DNA of 64,000 nt. It comes from Cristatella mucedo (lineage: Eukaryota; Bryozoa; Phylactolaemata; Cristatellidae). The stretch is from the NCBI GenBank assembly GCA_009760855.2, contig WPIO01000008.1, positions 2,341,001-2,405,000 on the forward strand, read 5' to 3'. This document shows, in pieces, positions 32,671 through 43,050 of this stretch. The notes under the pieces are model-generated. The model saw only the letters and a program-made list of their open reading frames with translations, was not told where the DNA came from and searched no databases. A program made the translations under genes and the position numbers. Numbering within the stretch: the stretch's first letter is position 1; every line of letters begins with the position of its first letter.

Positions 32671-34180
32671 CGGCCTCAGCAGTCGAGCAGCTAGAGGTGG
32701 TGGCTGCAGTCACGAGGCGGCCACGCGCCGTCACGCCCGTGAGCGCGGTCGCGGATGATGCTTGGTCAGCACAAGTGGCAGCTGTCGGGCGGCCGACGGT
32801 CAGTCTGCTGGTAGAAAACGACTTCGCCCCTCTTAGGCGCTCGACAGCGGTCGACAGCGAAGCGCGCATTAACTTCGGCCGGCTGCTGGCCGTCTGCGGG
32901 CAGGGAGCGTGCGAGGCGACTGGTGGCAGCTGCAGCTGCAGCAGCTGCTCTAACTTGACGGGTGGCGAGGCGCAGGCACTGCCGACGTCGCAAGCAGCTG
33001 CTGCTCTGTCGGCGGTGCTGCCGCCGGCTGCCGTTCCACGGCGGCCGGCGGCAAAGTCGGCTGCAGTCGGCTCAGCGTCTGCCGCCTCCGCCGCCAGTCT
33101 AGTGGCCAGCCTGAGTTTGGATCCGACTTCCGGTCTCACCGCTCCACGACACAGCTCCTCGATCCCGGAGAGCGGCTTCAGGCCCATTGAAGCGGCGCCA
33201 CCACGCCCTTTCGCCGACGAGGCAGTTGCGACGTCGTCGTCGTCGCACTTCGCTCTGCCGGTGGCTCGGCCTGTGGCATTAAGCGGGCCGGCGGCAGCAG
33301 CAGTGGCGGAGCGGGCTTCACTGGCCGCCAGCGATTGCCCGCTGCCGTCGGCAGCCGGCGGCGGCAGCCAATCGCTGGCTGTCGGCGCTGCTGCCGCGCA
33401 GCGCCCGAAGCAGCCGCCAGTCGCTCGGGCCCGCGCGCCACCTCAGCAGCAGCCTGCCCAGCGATCGGAATGCGACTTCTTTGTGCATAGCCACCAGCTG
33501 CTGCCAGCTGGTGCCGATCCGGACGAACGAGTCGGCGCGAGCTCTGCTGGCGCCGACTGGTCGCCTGCTCGGCCGCCGCCGCTGCTGCCGCTGCCGCAGC
33601 AGCGGCTGGTGTCGTGGGAGCAGTCCCCGGCGATGTTGCTGGTGCCTCCGCCGCTGCCGCCTGTCATCGAAGCCTGGGGCGACGGCGGTGACGATCTAGA
33701 GGACGACGACGATGGCACCGACCTCTACGAGACGGTCGCCGGCCGTGCTTGCGCAGCATCGGCGGGCGGCTCAGGTGCCGACGGCGCTGCGCTCGCGCCC
33801 GGATGGATGTTTGAGCTCGAGCGGCAGGATGCTGGCGCCGCAGAGGAAAATGAATATGGCATTCTGCTGTCGTCTGCGGACCGTGTCTGCCAGACAGCTT
33901 CGCCTTCTGTGCCCGCACACTTCGTCTCGTCTTCGTCTTCGGCTGCCCCTGCTGCCGCCGGAGATCGCACGGATTTGCACTCGGCGAAGCCTGCGTTTGA
34001 TGTTTGTGCGAAGGTGATCGTGGCGGCGCCCCAGCAGCAGCTGCCACAAGCGAAGACTGCTCTGTCGGTATCATCGGTGGACAACAGGCCGGAGGCAAGC
34101 CGCGAGACCGGAAGCAACATGGCCACTGACTACGTCAACTGGAGCGTGGCTAGAGCGTCTGCGGCGCCTCAAGTCGAAGC
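32671..34180 (+). CDS. PH/PDZ docking protein, exon 6 (long disordered region)
   Basis: This is the largest exon, open for about 503 codons. I placed the start after the acceptor cgggtgtgcattgcag, although the frame is open further upstream. It is rich in Ala, Ser, Pro and Gln with CTG/CAG codon runs, so it is probably disordered. Tyrosine motifs of the docking-protein type occur in its second half: DLYETVAG, EENEYGILLSS (an ITIM-like pY-x-x-L context) and TDYVNWSV (pY-x-N, a Grb2-SH2-type site). Proline motifs such as PPPLPPV could bind SH3 domains. It ends at GAAGC/gtgagt in phase 2, which fits exon 7. The binding roles are inference; nothing here is a folded domain. Confidence 0.72.
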
Positions 34181-35289
34181 GTGAGTGGCCATGCTGCCCC
34201 GGTGGCATGGGCTCGAATCGTTGGCGCGCCAGCGGCGCCGCTCGCTCCTGTCTCGTGCGGCACACTAAGACTTTTGCGTTTGCTGCTGCATCCTCGTGGG
34301 ATTGTTAGAGCAGGCGTTACAGCGAAGCGTCTGCTTTAACATGTTTGGGCTGCCGCTAACCTTGGGTGCTCTTGTAACCCGATGCATCGGGGTTACGGGG
34401 TCGTTGCCGACGAGTGACCTGGTGAAGCTAGCCTGCCTCGAAGCGAGTAGCAGATGCTGCCTCCTCGATACAGGCAGATGTGCCAACCGTAACAGAGTGC
34501 GGCCACAATAAAGAGCGGGCGTACCATTATGTAACAGGTCACAGGCCATATCCATGGTGTCGTACACCAGTCTATTTCATAGCCACGGAGAGAAACCAGT
34601 GTACAGCACTGGCCTTAGCATTAAACTCTTTGGCTATGTCGGCGTGCTCGTACAGCTGGACCGGAAGTGTGACTCGACTTCCCTCGCTGGCCTGCTGCTG
34701 TGAATGGGACCTGGTGTCGGCAGTGTAAGGGACGCAGCGCCGCCAAGTTTGGCAGCTGCTATCGTTTCTACATGCGCTCGCGGCCGAATCGAGACGCTGC
34801 AGTGCCGGTCGCTCGACGCAGTGACGACGTCTGCTTCTCTGTGACCGTGACCTCCTTCCCTTGCGAGGCTGCACCCATGAGACTGCAGCTTCTCCTGTGT
34901 TGCTGAACCCTGCTCTTCCGGGGTAGGGGGCATGCCGAGGTCATGGCTGTTCGATTCGACCCTACCCCGCCAGAGCGAGCCTATCTATCTTGTGACGTTG
35001 GTGGCTCCTTAGTTCTCCAGTGACCTTGGCAGCACGCCCCTGCCACAGTTCGTGACTTTTGCAACATGCAGGGTGCCGGTGTCGGCGATTCGGCTGCCGC
35101 CCAAGTCAGGTGGGGCTGCAAGCATTCCAGCTCGAACCGCTTTGCTCGGCCGCAAAACTTCCTTGACATTGCTCGGACCCGTGCAATTTGCAAGCTCGTC
35201 GCCGATCGGTTCGCTGAGATGATCTAGATTGCATTAGCACTGCTTGGATAGCGTTAGAGAGCTAAACCGTACGTCCGTACACTTTGCAG
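34181..35289 (+). other. Intron 6 of PH/PDZ gene
   Basis: Donor gtgagt and acceptor actttgcag. I see no repeat or exon within this interval. A B-box-like gttcgattcgacc near 34949 is not followed by a SINE body. Confidence 0.65.
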
Positions 35290-36014
35290 CTCACTTCGAG
35301 AGCAGCCGCTGACAAGAGCCGCTCTTGAAGACGCGCCGGTGGCCCGCGCTGCACGCATGCGCGTCGCCACCGGCGCCGCGGTCGAAGCTGCTTCGCCCGC
35401 GTGCAGCGCGTGCAGCGCCTCGGCTAGCATGCAGCGAGCCCGGTCGTCGCCTCGTCGTTGCAGCAGCTCGAGCGAGCCGGCACCCGTCGAGCGCCTGCTC
35501 GCTCGGGAAGAAAGTCCGCCCGATGAGGAGGACGATGACATGTACAGCGACGCACTGGCCTACCAGCTGATCGACAGCAGAGCGGCTGACGCCCGGAGCC
35601 GCGCTGGCGGCGGCGCCGCCGCCACAGGCGAGCAGCTGTCCGCGCATGTCGGCACCCGCGGCCATGGCAGCTACAGCGAGGCCATGGCAACCAGTCCGGA
35701 GGCCGGCGGCAGTAAGCTTCCCGCCCGTCCTGCTGCCGCCGTCAGCAGCGTGGCGACGACAGCGGTGGCTGCGACGTCATCGGTAGCCGAATACGCAAGG
35801 CTGGTGCGTCAGCCGAGGCAGCAGCAGCAGGCCTCGAGCAAGCCGAACGTCCACTTGGCCGAGCCACCTCGTCGCCCGGCAGGCGTCGCTGCCTCCGCTT
35901 CTGCAGCCAGTGCGCCGCCGCTGCCCCCGCAGTCTGTGAGCGTGGACCGCCTGATCGTCGAAGCGGCCGAGTACTTTGATTGGACTGGCAGTAATCATGT
36001 GGCCACCCCTCCGC
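35290..36014 (+). CDS. PH/PDZ docking protein, exon 7 (disordered region, Tyr motifs)
   Basis: The acceptor gives C, completing GC from exon 6 as Ala, and the frame stays open for about 240 codons. An acidic segment ESPPDEEDDDMYSDALAYQL is followed by Gly/Ala-rich sequence, EYARLVRQP and AEYFDWTGSNHVATPP. Several tyrosines sit in acidic or hydrophobic contexts that kinases and SH2 domains use. The exon ends at CCGC/gtgagt in phase 1, matching the TG start of exon 8. It has no folded domain. Reading past the donor would give only a short tail and a stop at 36062, so a spliced donor is preferred. Confidence 0.75.
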
Positions 36015-37168
36015 GTGAGTACGACTTGCTTGATGCTTGCTTTGCCATGACCAAGCCTGCTTGATGCTTGCTACCTGTCAATCACTATTATTATCGTTGT
36101 TGTTGTTATATTGGGTCTGGTACCACCTTCAGTCACCATGTTGTTGAAGGCCGTCTCATCCGACGAGTGGCATTTAAGATTGGTTAGTCGTGCCGATTCG
36201 GCCCGACTAAGTAGAAGCCACTTTGTCGGCAAGTGGGCACGATGCGGTACCGCCTGTTGTAGAGTTATCTCCCCACAATTCTAGATGACTAGTCAAAGGA
36301 AATCTGTCGGCCGTGTCGGCTGGAAAGTCGGCCGTGTAGCCGTAGCTTCGGGAATGGCTGACCTGGGAAAGGTCAAGGTTTGATCATCTCATCGGATTAG
36401 TCGTGGACGTGCCTCTGGGCAGTCTTGGGCTACAGGCTACATCTTAGCACTCGTGGCATGGCGGCGGGTGGCATCATGACTGTGCAAGCATAATATGCCC
36501 CCGGCTGAAAAAAAGCCGCCGGCGAAAAAGCCACCTGCTGCATGCAGGTCAGTGCTTGGTGGCCCATGCTTGGCGTCACTGGTTGCGTCAGTGGTCTGCT
36601 GTGACAGTGCAGCTCTGATCAGTGCAGACCACTGACTGAAGCAGCTCTGCTCTGCTTGTGCTGAAGCAGCTCTGCCCTGCCCTCGATTGGAGCCAACTTG
36701 AAAGTGGAAGAAACGTGTGTCAACTGTCATTCAATGACAGCTAAGCTAGTGGTGGAGGTGTTGAGAAGAAGAATCGAGAAGGCACTGGAGTCAGTTGAAC
36801 ACGGCAACGCATGTGGCTTTTATAGTGATTAGCCTCGTGCATCCAAGCTTTTGGTATGCACACGTGTGCACATGCGGGCTCGTGTCAATACAGCGTATTA
36901 TGGCATCTGCGGCTATGCCTTAACCCCGTGCATTTGCTGTGCGACCTACCGTCCTGGGGGCAGGCACTCCGTGACCTCTTTTGCTCCTCGTCTTGATGAC
37001 GCGCATGGGCGCTGGCCGAGGCAGCGGCGGCTCCTCTCCTGCTGCCGAATAGCTCTGGCTATCTGCCAGAGCCGCCTCGCCTGCTGTTTAGCCGGCCGAC
37101 CGACCGCGCCGCACAGCTTTCACCGGCAAGAAAGCTGGCAAGCTTTCATCGCTCGTGTGCTCATTTAG
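36015..37168 (+). other. Intron 7 of PH/PDZ gene
   Basis: Phase-1 intron from gtgagt to gctcatttag. A local repeat of cagctctgc(c/t)ctgc-type motifs occurs at 36600-36680. No transposon or exon is recognised. Confidence 0.6.
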
Positions 37169-37473
37169 TGCCGCAACGGCTGCGCACCCAGCCGGCTGGT
37201 GGGGTCAGCAATGGAGGTGCCCAGCAATTGCGAGAGGACCGCGGGCCGTCGCCCGGCAACGGCCGCCGACGCAGAAGCTGCAGCGACGGCGGCAGCAGCA
37301 GCAGTGGCGACGACGTATCCCTGCAGCTGCCCGTGCGTGTATCGCGACCTTCGAGAGCCATGCCCAAATCCGGTGGCACGCTGATGCTCGGCGGTGCCTT
37401 GCTGAAGATGCCGACTAGTTGCCCATCGACGAACGGTGAAGGCCACGGTCATCAACCGATTCGCCAGAGCCAG
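37169..37473 (+). CDS. PH/PDZ docking protein, exon 8
   Basis: Acceptor gctcatttag; TG completes a Leu codon from exon 7. It reads LPQRLRTQPAGGVSNGG, a basic and Ser-rich run (RRRRSCSDGGSSSSGDD), VSLQLPVRVSRPSRAMPKSG and GTLMLGGALLKMPTS, and ends at CAGAGCCAG/gtcaga in phase 0, which matches exon 9. An alternative donor at 37435 (AACG/gtgaag) would leave phase 1 and need an extra exon. A second frame from 37436 is also open (KATVINRFARARSEG). I prefer the 37473 donor because it chains directly. No domain is recognised. Confidence 0.58.
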
Positions 37474-37761
37474 GTCAGAGGGGCTGCTGCTCGTTGTCAA
37501 GTCTGTGCTTGAGAGTCACATCCTCGCGTGCGGGCAAAACCGCTGCATGCTGCACTGCTGCTGCACTGCTGGCCGTACGCCTGCTGGCGACCTGAAGTCC
37601 TGTTTGCTGTTCAGAAAGAACCCAGTTTATTCTGCAATTATCTCGTTGACGTTCTTAGCTCGAGTATGTCAACTGCAAATCTGCACATCTATGTGTCAGA
37701 AGCTGAACGTCTGTGTTTACGTGGGGTGAATTCTCTCTGCGACAAGAGTAGCAATTAGCCG

Positions 37762-38230
37762 AATAATAAGTCGGTTGTATAGCGCCCTAAGGGAACTAAA
37801 TCTCTAACCTGGTGCTGTACAGCTCTCTGCAAGAGAAGCAATAATCAAAGGTTAGTGAAATGCAAGGTATCATGCTTAGACAAGCATGCAAAAGCATGCA
37901 GGAATGTAATGCTTGCACCTGAATGCAAAGTACACGAGCAGGCTACTGGTTAATATTATTCAACCCCTGTTTAATAATATGCTCTGAATCGTACACAAGT
38001 AAACGCACAAAGCACTCGGTAACATAAGACATGTTTTTCATTGGGGCGCGGAGAAAGCTGAGCGGAGCAGAACAGATGCGTCTTCAGCTGAGACCTAAAT
38101 GAAGCAAAGTCAATGTATTGTTTCTATTGAAGCTAGCTCCAGTCTTATGGTGCGTGCACGCGAACTGAGAGCCCGATTGCCAAAGTATTAGCACTAGTTG
38201 ATCGCCCCTAAACTGTCCACCGACACATTG
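37762..38230 (-). mobile_element. LINE-D fragment (L2-like), 3' end
   Basis: The minus strand ends in GAGATTTAGTTCCCTTAGGG and CGCTATACAA, preceded by 3' UTR and ORF2 C-terminal remnants shared with the copy at 63055-63990 (tgagac(c/t)taaatga, ctgagcggagca). It is strongly decayed, with no clear frame. Confidence 0.65.
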
Positions 38231-39231
38231 CATGACTTAATGCCCAGCGGACCGATCACGCTTGCGGCTTCTGGCATGGCGCCGTCTTCTATTTTAACTA
38301 TGGGCAGTAGCCAGAATGTTGAGTGACTGGCCGGCCATAATACTCTAGCTAAATTAATGCTAATTAATAATTGTTAATAATTAATAATTAATTGCTCTAC
38401 TGTTCACTTTTGCCTTTCTATCGTAAGAGCGTCCGAATTGATTTACAAAGCTCCAAACTCGATCTCGGTCGGAGTAGGCAGACTGGGGGCTTTTCCTAGA
38501 TGCCCTCTCATCACAGCATAGTAGCTGGTCACACGTTCCTCCCACATGGAAGATGCACAGGTTGGATCGTCGTATCTCGAGGTGGATCACTTAAATATCG
38601 TATCTTTAGTGTTCACTGTTGTTCTCACTAAAACGTGCTGCCTGTGCTGTGCAGGCCCTTTGTACTGCTGACCCTTAGTCTTAGGATCGGTCAGGATTCA
38701 ACTCGTATGGAACGCGTTGGTTTATCGGTCAGTCGTGTCGGCCAATCGGCTGTGCCGTATCCTTGCAGCTCAGGAGAAAGGCGTCAGTCGAAGCTCCCGG
38801 CCGCTGAGAGTTGCATTTCAGGAGCTCGGCCGAACGCGGTAGCGGAGGGATGTAAACTCGCGTTGCTGGGCATAGAGCAAGCAAGTAACCATGGCCCATC
38901 TGTATCATTCTGCATGGCATGTTGAGATTTTGTCAAAGATCCTGCTGAGTGTATCACTGCCAGCATGGTAAAAGGGGCGCAGCAGTAGATTCTAGACCAA
39001 CCAATCCCTGTAGTACTCTCGGCATATTGTTCCATTTCTTTGTGTGAAAGCTGATTGAAGCCGATCCATCGCTCCCTAACCCAGATTTACCTCCCCCTGT
39101 TCCAATTGCCTGGGGGCAGCATTCACCGAGTGACCTGCAGGAGTTTCCACAAAAGCCATATAAAAAAAAAAATACTAAAGGAAGTGCCTCACTATTACTA
39201 TGTCAGCACTCTGTCGTGCAGCTATTGCAGC

Positions 39232-39345
39232 TAATGTAATGTAATGTAATGCAATGTATCTCCGTCTGTTACTCCACGAAGCCATACAGACTAAGTGGGT
39301 GTTATGCAGGAGGACTTGACAAGGTTTCACTTTCTGCATTAAGCA
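39232..39345 (-). mobile_element. LINE-B 3' terminus (B4)
   Basis: A short minus-strand 3' UTR (GGAGTAACAGACGGAGATAC) is followed by a clear pentamer tail of ATTAC units. Confidence 0.85.
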
Positions 39346-39368
39346 TGTCCGAAAAATATGCGATTCTG

Positions 39369-39535
39369 GTGCCGAAGCTCACGATCGAGAGGGGGGTTCG
39401 AGTCCTACCACCTGCAATTCTTTAATGCCCACGCCAAGCTTGAGTGACTCTGCTGAGGGAGGCTCTGCTGCCACGTTCTAAATGAGGCTGTTAAATCAGC
39501 TGGCCTTTACTTTAATTTTGATGTAATCATTCACT
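39369..39535 (+). mobile_element. SINE-I copy, head diverged
   Basis: The B box GGTTCGAGTCC is clear. The body shows ttctttaatgccc, and the terminus is gaggctgttaaatcagctgg, with a T-rich end. Confidence 0.8.
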
Positions 39536-40318
39536 AGAGTCTGACAAAGCCTCAATCTCATGTTTTCTAAAGGGGTAGCGAAGGGCTGGTGAGCTGCAAC
39601 CCCACCCCCCCTACAGCCAATAAGTCAATGTGGCAGACTTGCTGCTTGAAAATGTAGGGTTCAGCCCATTCAAACGAATTCCTCGAAATGACCTTGTGGG
39701 TGCTGTAGTGTGGTATCACTCTGTGTATCAATCAACGTGTGGTATCTTCGCTGCCAGGTTGTGTAGCTCCACGATTGCCAGTTGGGGACCGTGGTAGCTG
39801 CTGCCACGTCCCTCTGAGCCTCTCCAGCTTGGGTAGCAGCTCAACGTTCAGCTGCGCTCCTGGTCGCTCCGCCTGCGCTGCGCTTCGATAGCCTGGCCGC
39901 GCATCGCAGATCGGATCCACCGAGTGAATCGGTCTCCTCGGCATTTCCTTGAACACGTCTGCATGCTCACATGCCTGCTTGTCAAGCAACGTTCGTAATT
40001 CATCTCTGCTTTCATCATCATCATCATCATCATCGCAAAGCCAATCGCAGGAAGTAGTGGGAGAGCATTGCAGGGCTGCACGAATGCGCCAGCAGCGCGC
40101 GCATCTGCCGTGCTTCTCAGGTTTTTTGAAAGCAGCTTTGCAGGCATGTTTGGGTAACTTAAAAGCCCCCTCTTCATCACGGCCGCTTGTTCTCTCAAAG
40201 ACAGGGCCAGGCACTGCCTCCTGTCTGCTGCTGCTGCCACCTGCTGCTGCTGCCACCTGCTGCTGTCGCCCGCTCTCTTAATTAGGCACATCCTTTGCAC
40301 GTGCGTGCGCTGCCTCAG

Positions 40319-40428
40319 GTGGAGGAGCTCTTGAGCGAAATAAATAATATCGGTGGAGTCAAAGTGAGCGCCTACAAGAAAGAGGTTGCTGGAAACATAT
40401 GCTTCGTGGAAGTAGACGGCAAGGTGTG
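40319..40428 (+). CDS. PH/PDZ docking protein, exon 9 (start of PDZ-like domain 1)
   Basis: Acceptor ctgcctcag; phase 0. Reads VEELLSEINNIGGVKVSAYK and KEVAGNICFVEVDGKVW, with Trp split across the junction (TG/gtaagt, phase 2). The strong gtaagt donor and the Trp and phase match to exon 10 make this exon secure. It supplies the first strands of PDZ-like domain 1. A run of 12 cytosines lies about 20 bp into the following intron. Confidence 0.85.
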
Positions 40429-41963
40429 GTAAGTGAGCCCTCCCCCTTCTTCCCCCCCCCCCCCGCCCGCCAATGGCGTCTCTCGTTGTACGCGACCGGC
40501 TTCGACATCAGCTCACGGTTTCATCGGCCTGCTGCACGCTGTCGCCGTCCCATGTGCTCCGCTCGGACGTACTTGGTGCCTGCGAGGCGCGGCGATCGTC
40601 TCGGTTCCTGCGGCAGATGTCAGGCGCTTCCCTCTCTTTGCGTGCACCAGGTTGCGGACATATCGTAGCAGCATTTGGTGCTGCCATAATCCGGTGAGAG
40701 GCCCGATCGGAAGAAGAGCTTCATCGGCTGCCAATGTGCGACTCTCGTGCGCTCGCTGCCCCTTCTCCTCCCTCCTCCGTCCCTGGTTGCTCGCCTCCCC
40801 CCATCCCCCCCCCCCCCCCCGCTGATGGCACGAGTGACTGCAGAAGCGACCTGCCTGCCCCACCCCTTCCTGCTGCTGCTGAGCCTTGGGGGATGTGTCT
40901 GTGTCCAGGGGGAAGGAGACAGCTCGACTTACATCCTGGCAGAGCTGTGGATATCTGGCTGCACCACCACCGCCCGCCATCGATGTCACCCCAATCTGAT
41001 GCTCCTTGGCGTCTATTATCTCCACCTGATCGGCAATCTATCTGGGCCTTGCGAGTGGCTTGCCGGCAGCATTAGTCGTGCGCAGCCTGGCTTACTTGGC
41101 TGTGCGGTGGGAGCTAATTCTTTTAGACTCCTTGCAGCAGTCTTCTGCAAGATAGCTAATCGGGACTAGGCATGCTATGGTGGTGGTACTTAAGGTGCTC
41201 GACCCCACCAAGATTAAGGTGAATGTTAGTTGAGCTAGGTCGTGGGCTCTCAGCCGGTGGCGTACTGTATGTCAAGCGCCTGAATAGAGACGAAGTTCTC
41301 TTAGGGCGCTATACAAATGAATTATATTTATTTTGCATTTAGGAGGAAAGCCCTCGAGGTAATTTGTTTACTAGAAATAGAAGCAGGCTCTGCCGTGTTT
41401 ATTATCGAAGCTGAGTTGAGTGGCCGGTGTACAAGAAGCCCAGCGGAAGTAGCTGTAGGCTCGGATGATTAGCAACCATCTTGATCCACGATTGGTGGCT
41501 CATCGGCAAGCTGTGCTTAGTCCCCTTACCCGCCCGCAACGACCTCTGCGCTGCATGCATCCCTTTCATTTTTATTCACCCTGTGGCCGTGCCTTCCTGA
41601 TTGGCGCCCCCGTGCCACCGTGGTTGCAGCTGCATGCCTCTAGGTTACTTAGTGCCGTTTATTGAAGTTTGCATGGTCTTCCCACTTTGCTCACCCTAGT
41701 CACTTACCTGTTGTACCACCTGCCATATAGACATGTTGGCTTCCACAAGCGGAGTCCAGCCAGCTCCCTCTCTTTTTCCTTTTCTATGTCACTCCCACCC
41801 ACGTCTTTCTCTCACTCCCACCCACTTTCTGCTCTGTCCCATCATTCCTCTCCTTTTGCGTATTTCCTTTCTAGTGTAGTCTTCACTTGTCGGCTACGAG
41901 ACCTCGTGTTTGTGCTAGCTTGTATGCACTCCTCCTTCACCATGCCCGTGGTACGACGTGCAG
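40429..41963 (+). other. Intron 9 of PH/PDZ gene
   Basis: Contains two long C tracts (about 40450 and 40806) and a SINE-II at 41187-41335. No exon is recognised. Confidence 0.65.
41187..41335 (+). mobile_element. SINE-II copy, diverged head
   Basis: Starts TTAAGGTGCTCGACCCC; the tail agcgcctgaatagagacgaa and AGGGCGCTATACAAATGAAT is well kept. Confidence 0.8.
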
Positions 41964-42213
41964 GGTAGCCGGCTGGAACCAGAAGAGTCAGCCGCTGCTT
42001 CAGAAGCTGCTGCATGTCGGCGACGAGGTGCTCTCGCTCAACCACGAGTCGGTGACCAGCTGTGCTGCTCTCGCCAAGAGTATACGCATGGGAGACAACG
42101 ACCGGAAGCTAACTTTCGTGCTCCGGCGCCTGCCGCTAGCCACGGTGCTGTCCATACGCCGACGCTTCGAAGGAGAAGACGTCGGCATTCGCTGCATGAC
42201 CGGCACGCCAGAG
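41964..42213 (+). CDS. PH/PDZ docking protein, exon 10 (PDZ-like 1 core, start of PDZ-like 2)
   Basis: The first base completes Trp from exon 9, giving KVWVAGWNQKS. LLQKLLHVGDEVLSLNHESV, AALAKSIRMGDNDRKLTFVL follow: the classic PDZ pattern L-x-V-G-D-x-(I/V)-L-x-(V/L)-N, then the helix and the last strand. The exon then enters a second unit with RRRFEGEDVGIRCMTGTPE and ends at GAG/gttggt in phase 0. The carboxylate-binding GLGF-type loop is not obvious in unit 1 (VAGW in its place), so its ligand preference may be unusual. Confidence 0.87.
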
Positions 42214-42418
42214 GTTGGTCCACTTGCTCGCCAGCGTGTCAAGCCACCGGCGGACTACCGTCCTGGCGTTTGCCATGCTTCTGCCACAGCTTCTCCATAA
42301 CGTCCGTCCTCGACGTCCTGCAGTACGAAGCAAGCTTGTCGCTTGCTTCGCCCAGGAGCAAACTCCTTGTTTGTTCGACTCCTTAGACGTTCTTCATGAA
42401 TCACGTGAGCGCTGAGCT

Positions 42419-42565
42419 GATTTGGCCCAGTGGTTAATGTGCTCGCCCCGACCCCGAGGTCGGGTTGAGGTCGTGGGCTCGAGCCCCGTGGCATATGCGA
42501 AGTGCCTGAATAGAGATTTTTAAGTCCTCTTAAAGCGCTGTACAAGTGAATTATATTTGTTATAT
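42419..42565 (+). mobile_element. SINE-II copy
   Basis: A-box-like TGGCCCAGTGG (close to the tRNA consensus), B-box region gggctcgagcccc and tail aagtgcctgaatagagattt ... aaagcgctgtacaagtgaat with a TTATATT end. Confidence 0.87.
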
Positions 42566-42967
42566 TATTATCACCAAGGCCGGTGCCGATGATCCATCTT
42601 GGAGTGACTGCTGCTGTGTGGGTCGGTCCGTTGGGGGCGGCGGCAGCAGGTGTGCCGCTGGAGAGCGCTGCCTCCTCCCCACCCCACCCAACCCCCTCCC
42701 CCCCCCCCCCGTGGCTGCCGTGTGCATGCCTGTCTTGCGCCGCCGCTTCTCTAGCGTTTAGCCATCGATCGTCTAAGGAACAGCAGCTGCACCGCTTACA
42801 TGGGAATGACACGCTCGAACGGGTTTTGCAAGATGCGCAAAATATGGTCTGCCCAAGGCCATTAGATGCTGCATACATATACCGCATACATTTCCGCCCT
42901 GTTGCTCAGACCACTGCCACGTCCTATCGTTCGTCGATGTGCCGCCATCGCGCTGTCAGGGCTTAGA

Positions 42968-43050
42968 CTAATAATAACAATAACTACAGGTCCTTTTCGT
43001 AGCACCCTGAGTGGATTAAATCTCCGTCTGGGCGCGCTTTGGACGTCGCT
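42968..43050 (-). mobile_element. LINE 3'-tail remnant (LINE-D-like)
   Basis: The minus strand shows GCGCGCCCAGACGGAGATTT and CACTCAGGGTGCTACG before an AAT-rich end: the same hairpin layout as LINE-D and LINE-A, strongly diverged. Confidence 0.5.

Larger units (their letters stand above)
37474..40318 (+). other. Intron 8 of PH/PDZ gene
   Basis: Contains a LINE-D piece (37762-38230), a LINE-B 3' end (39232-39345), a SINE-I (39369-39535) and an (ATC)n tract at 40013-40036. The stretch 38231-39231 holds no recognised feature, and 39740-40250 is open on the minus strand (see findings). Confidence 0.55.

Noticed and set aside
42255-42887. 210-codon minus-strand frame
   Set aside because: It runs across a SINE-II and a poly-C tract and shows no domain.
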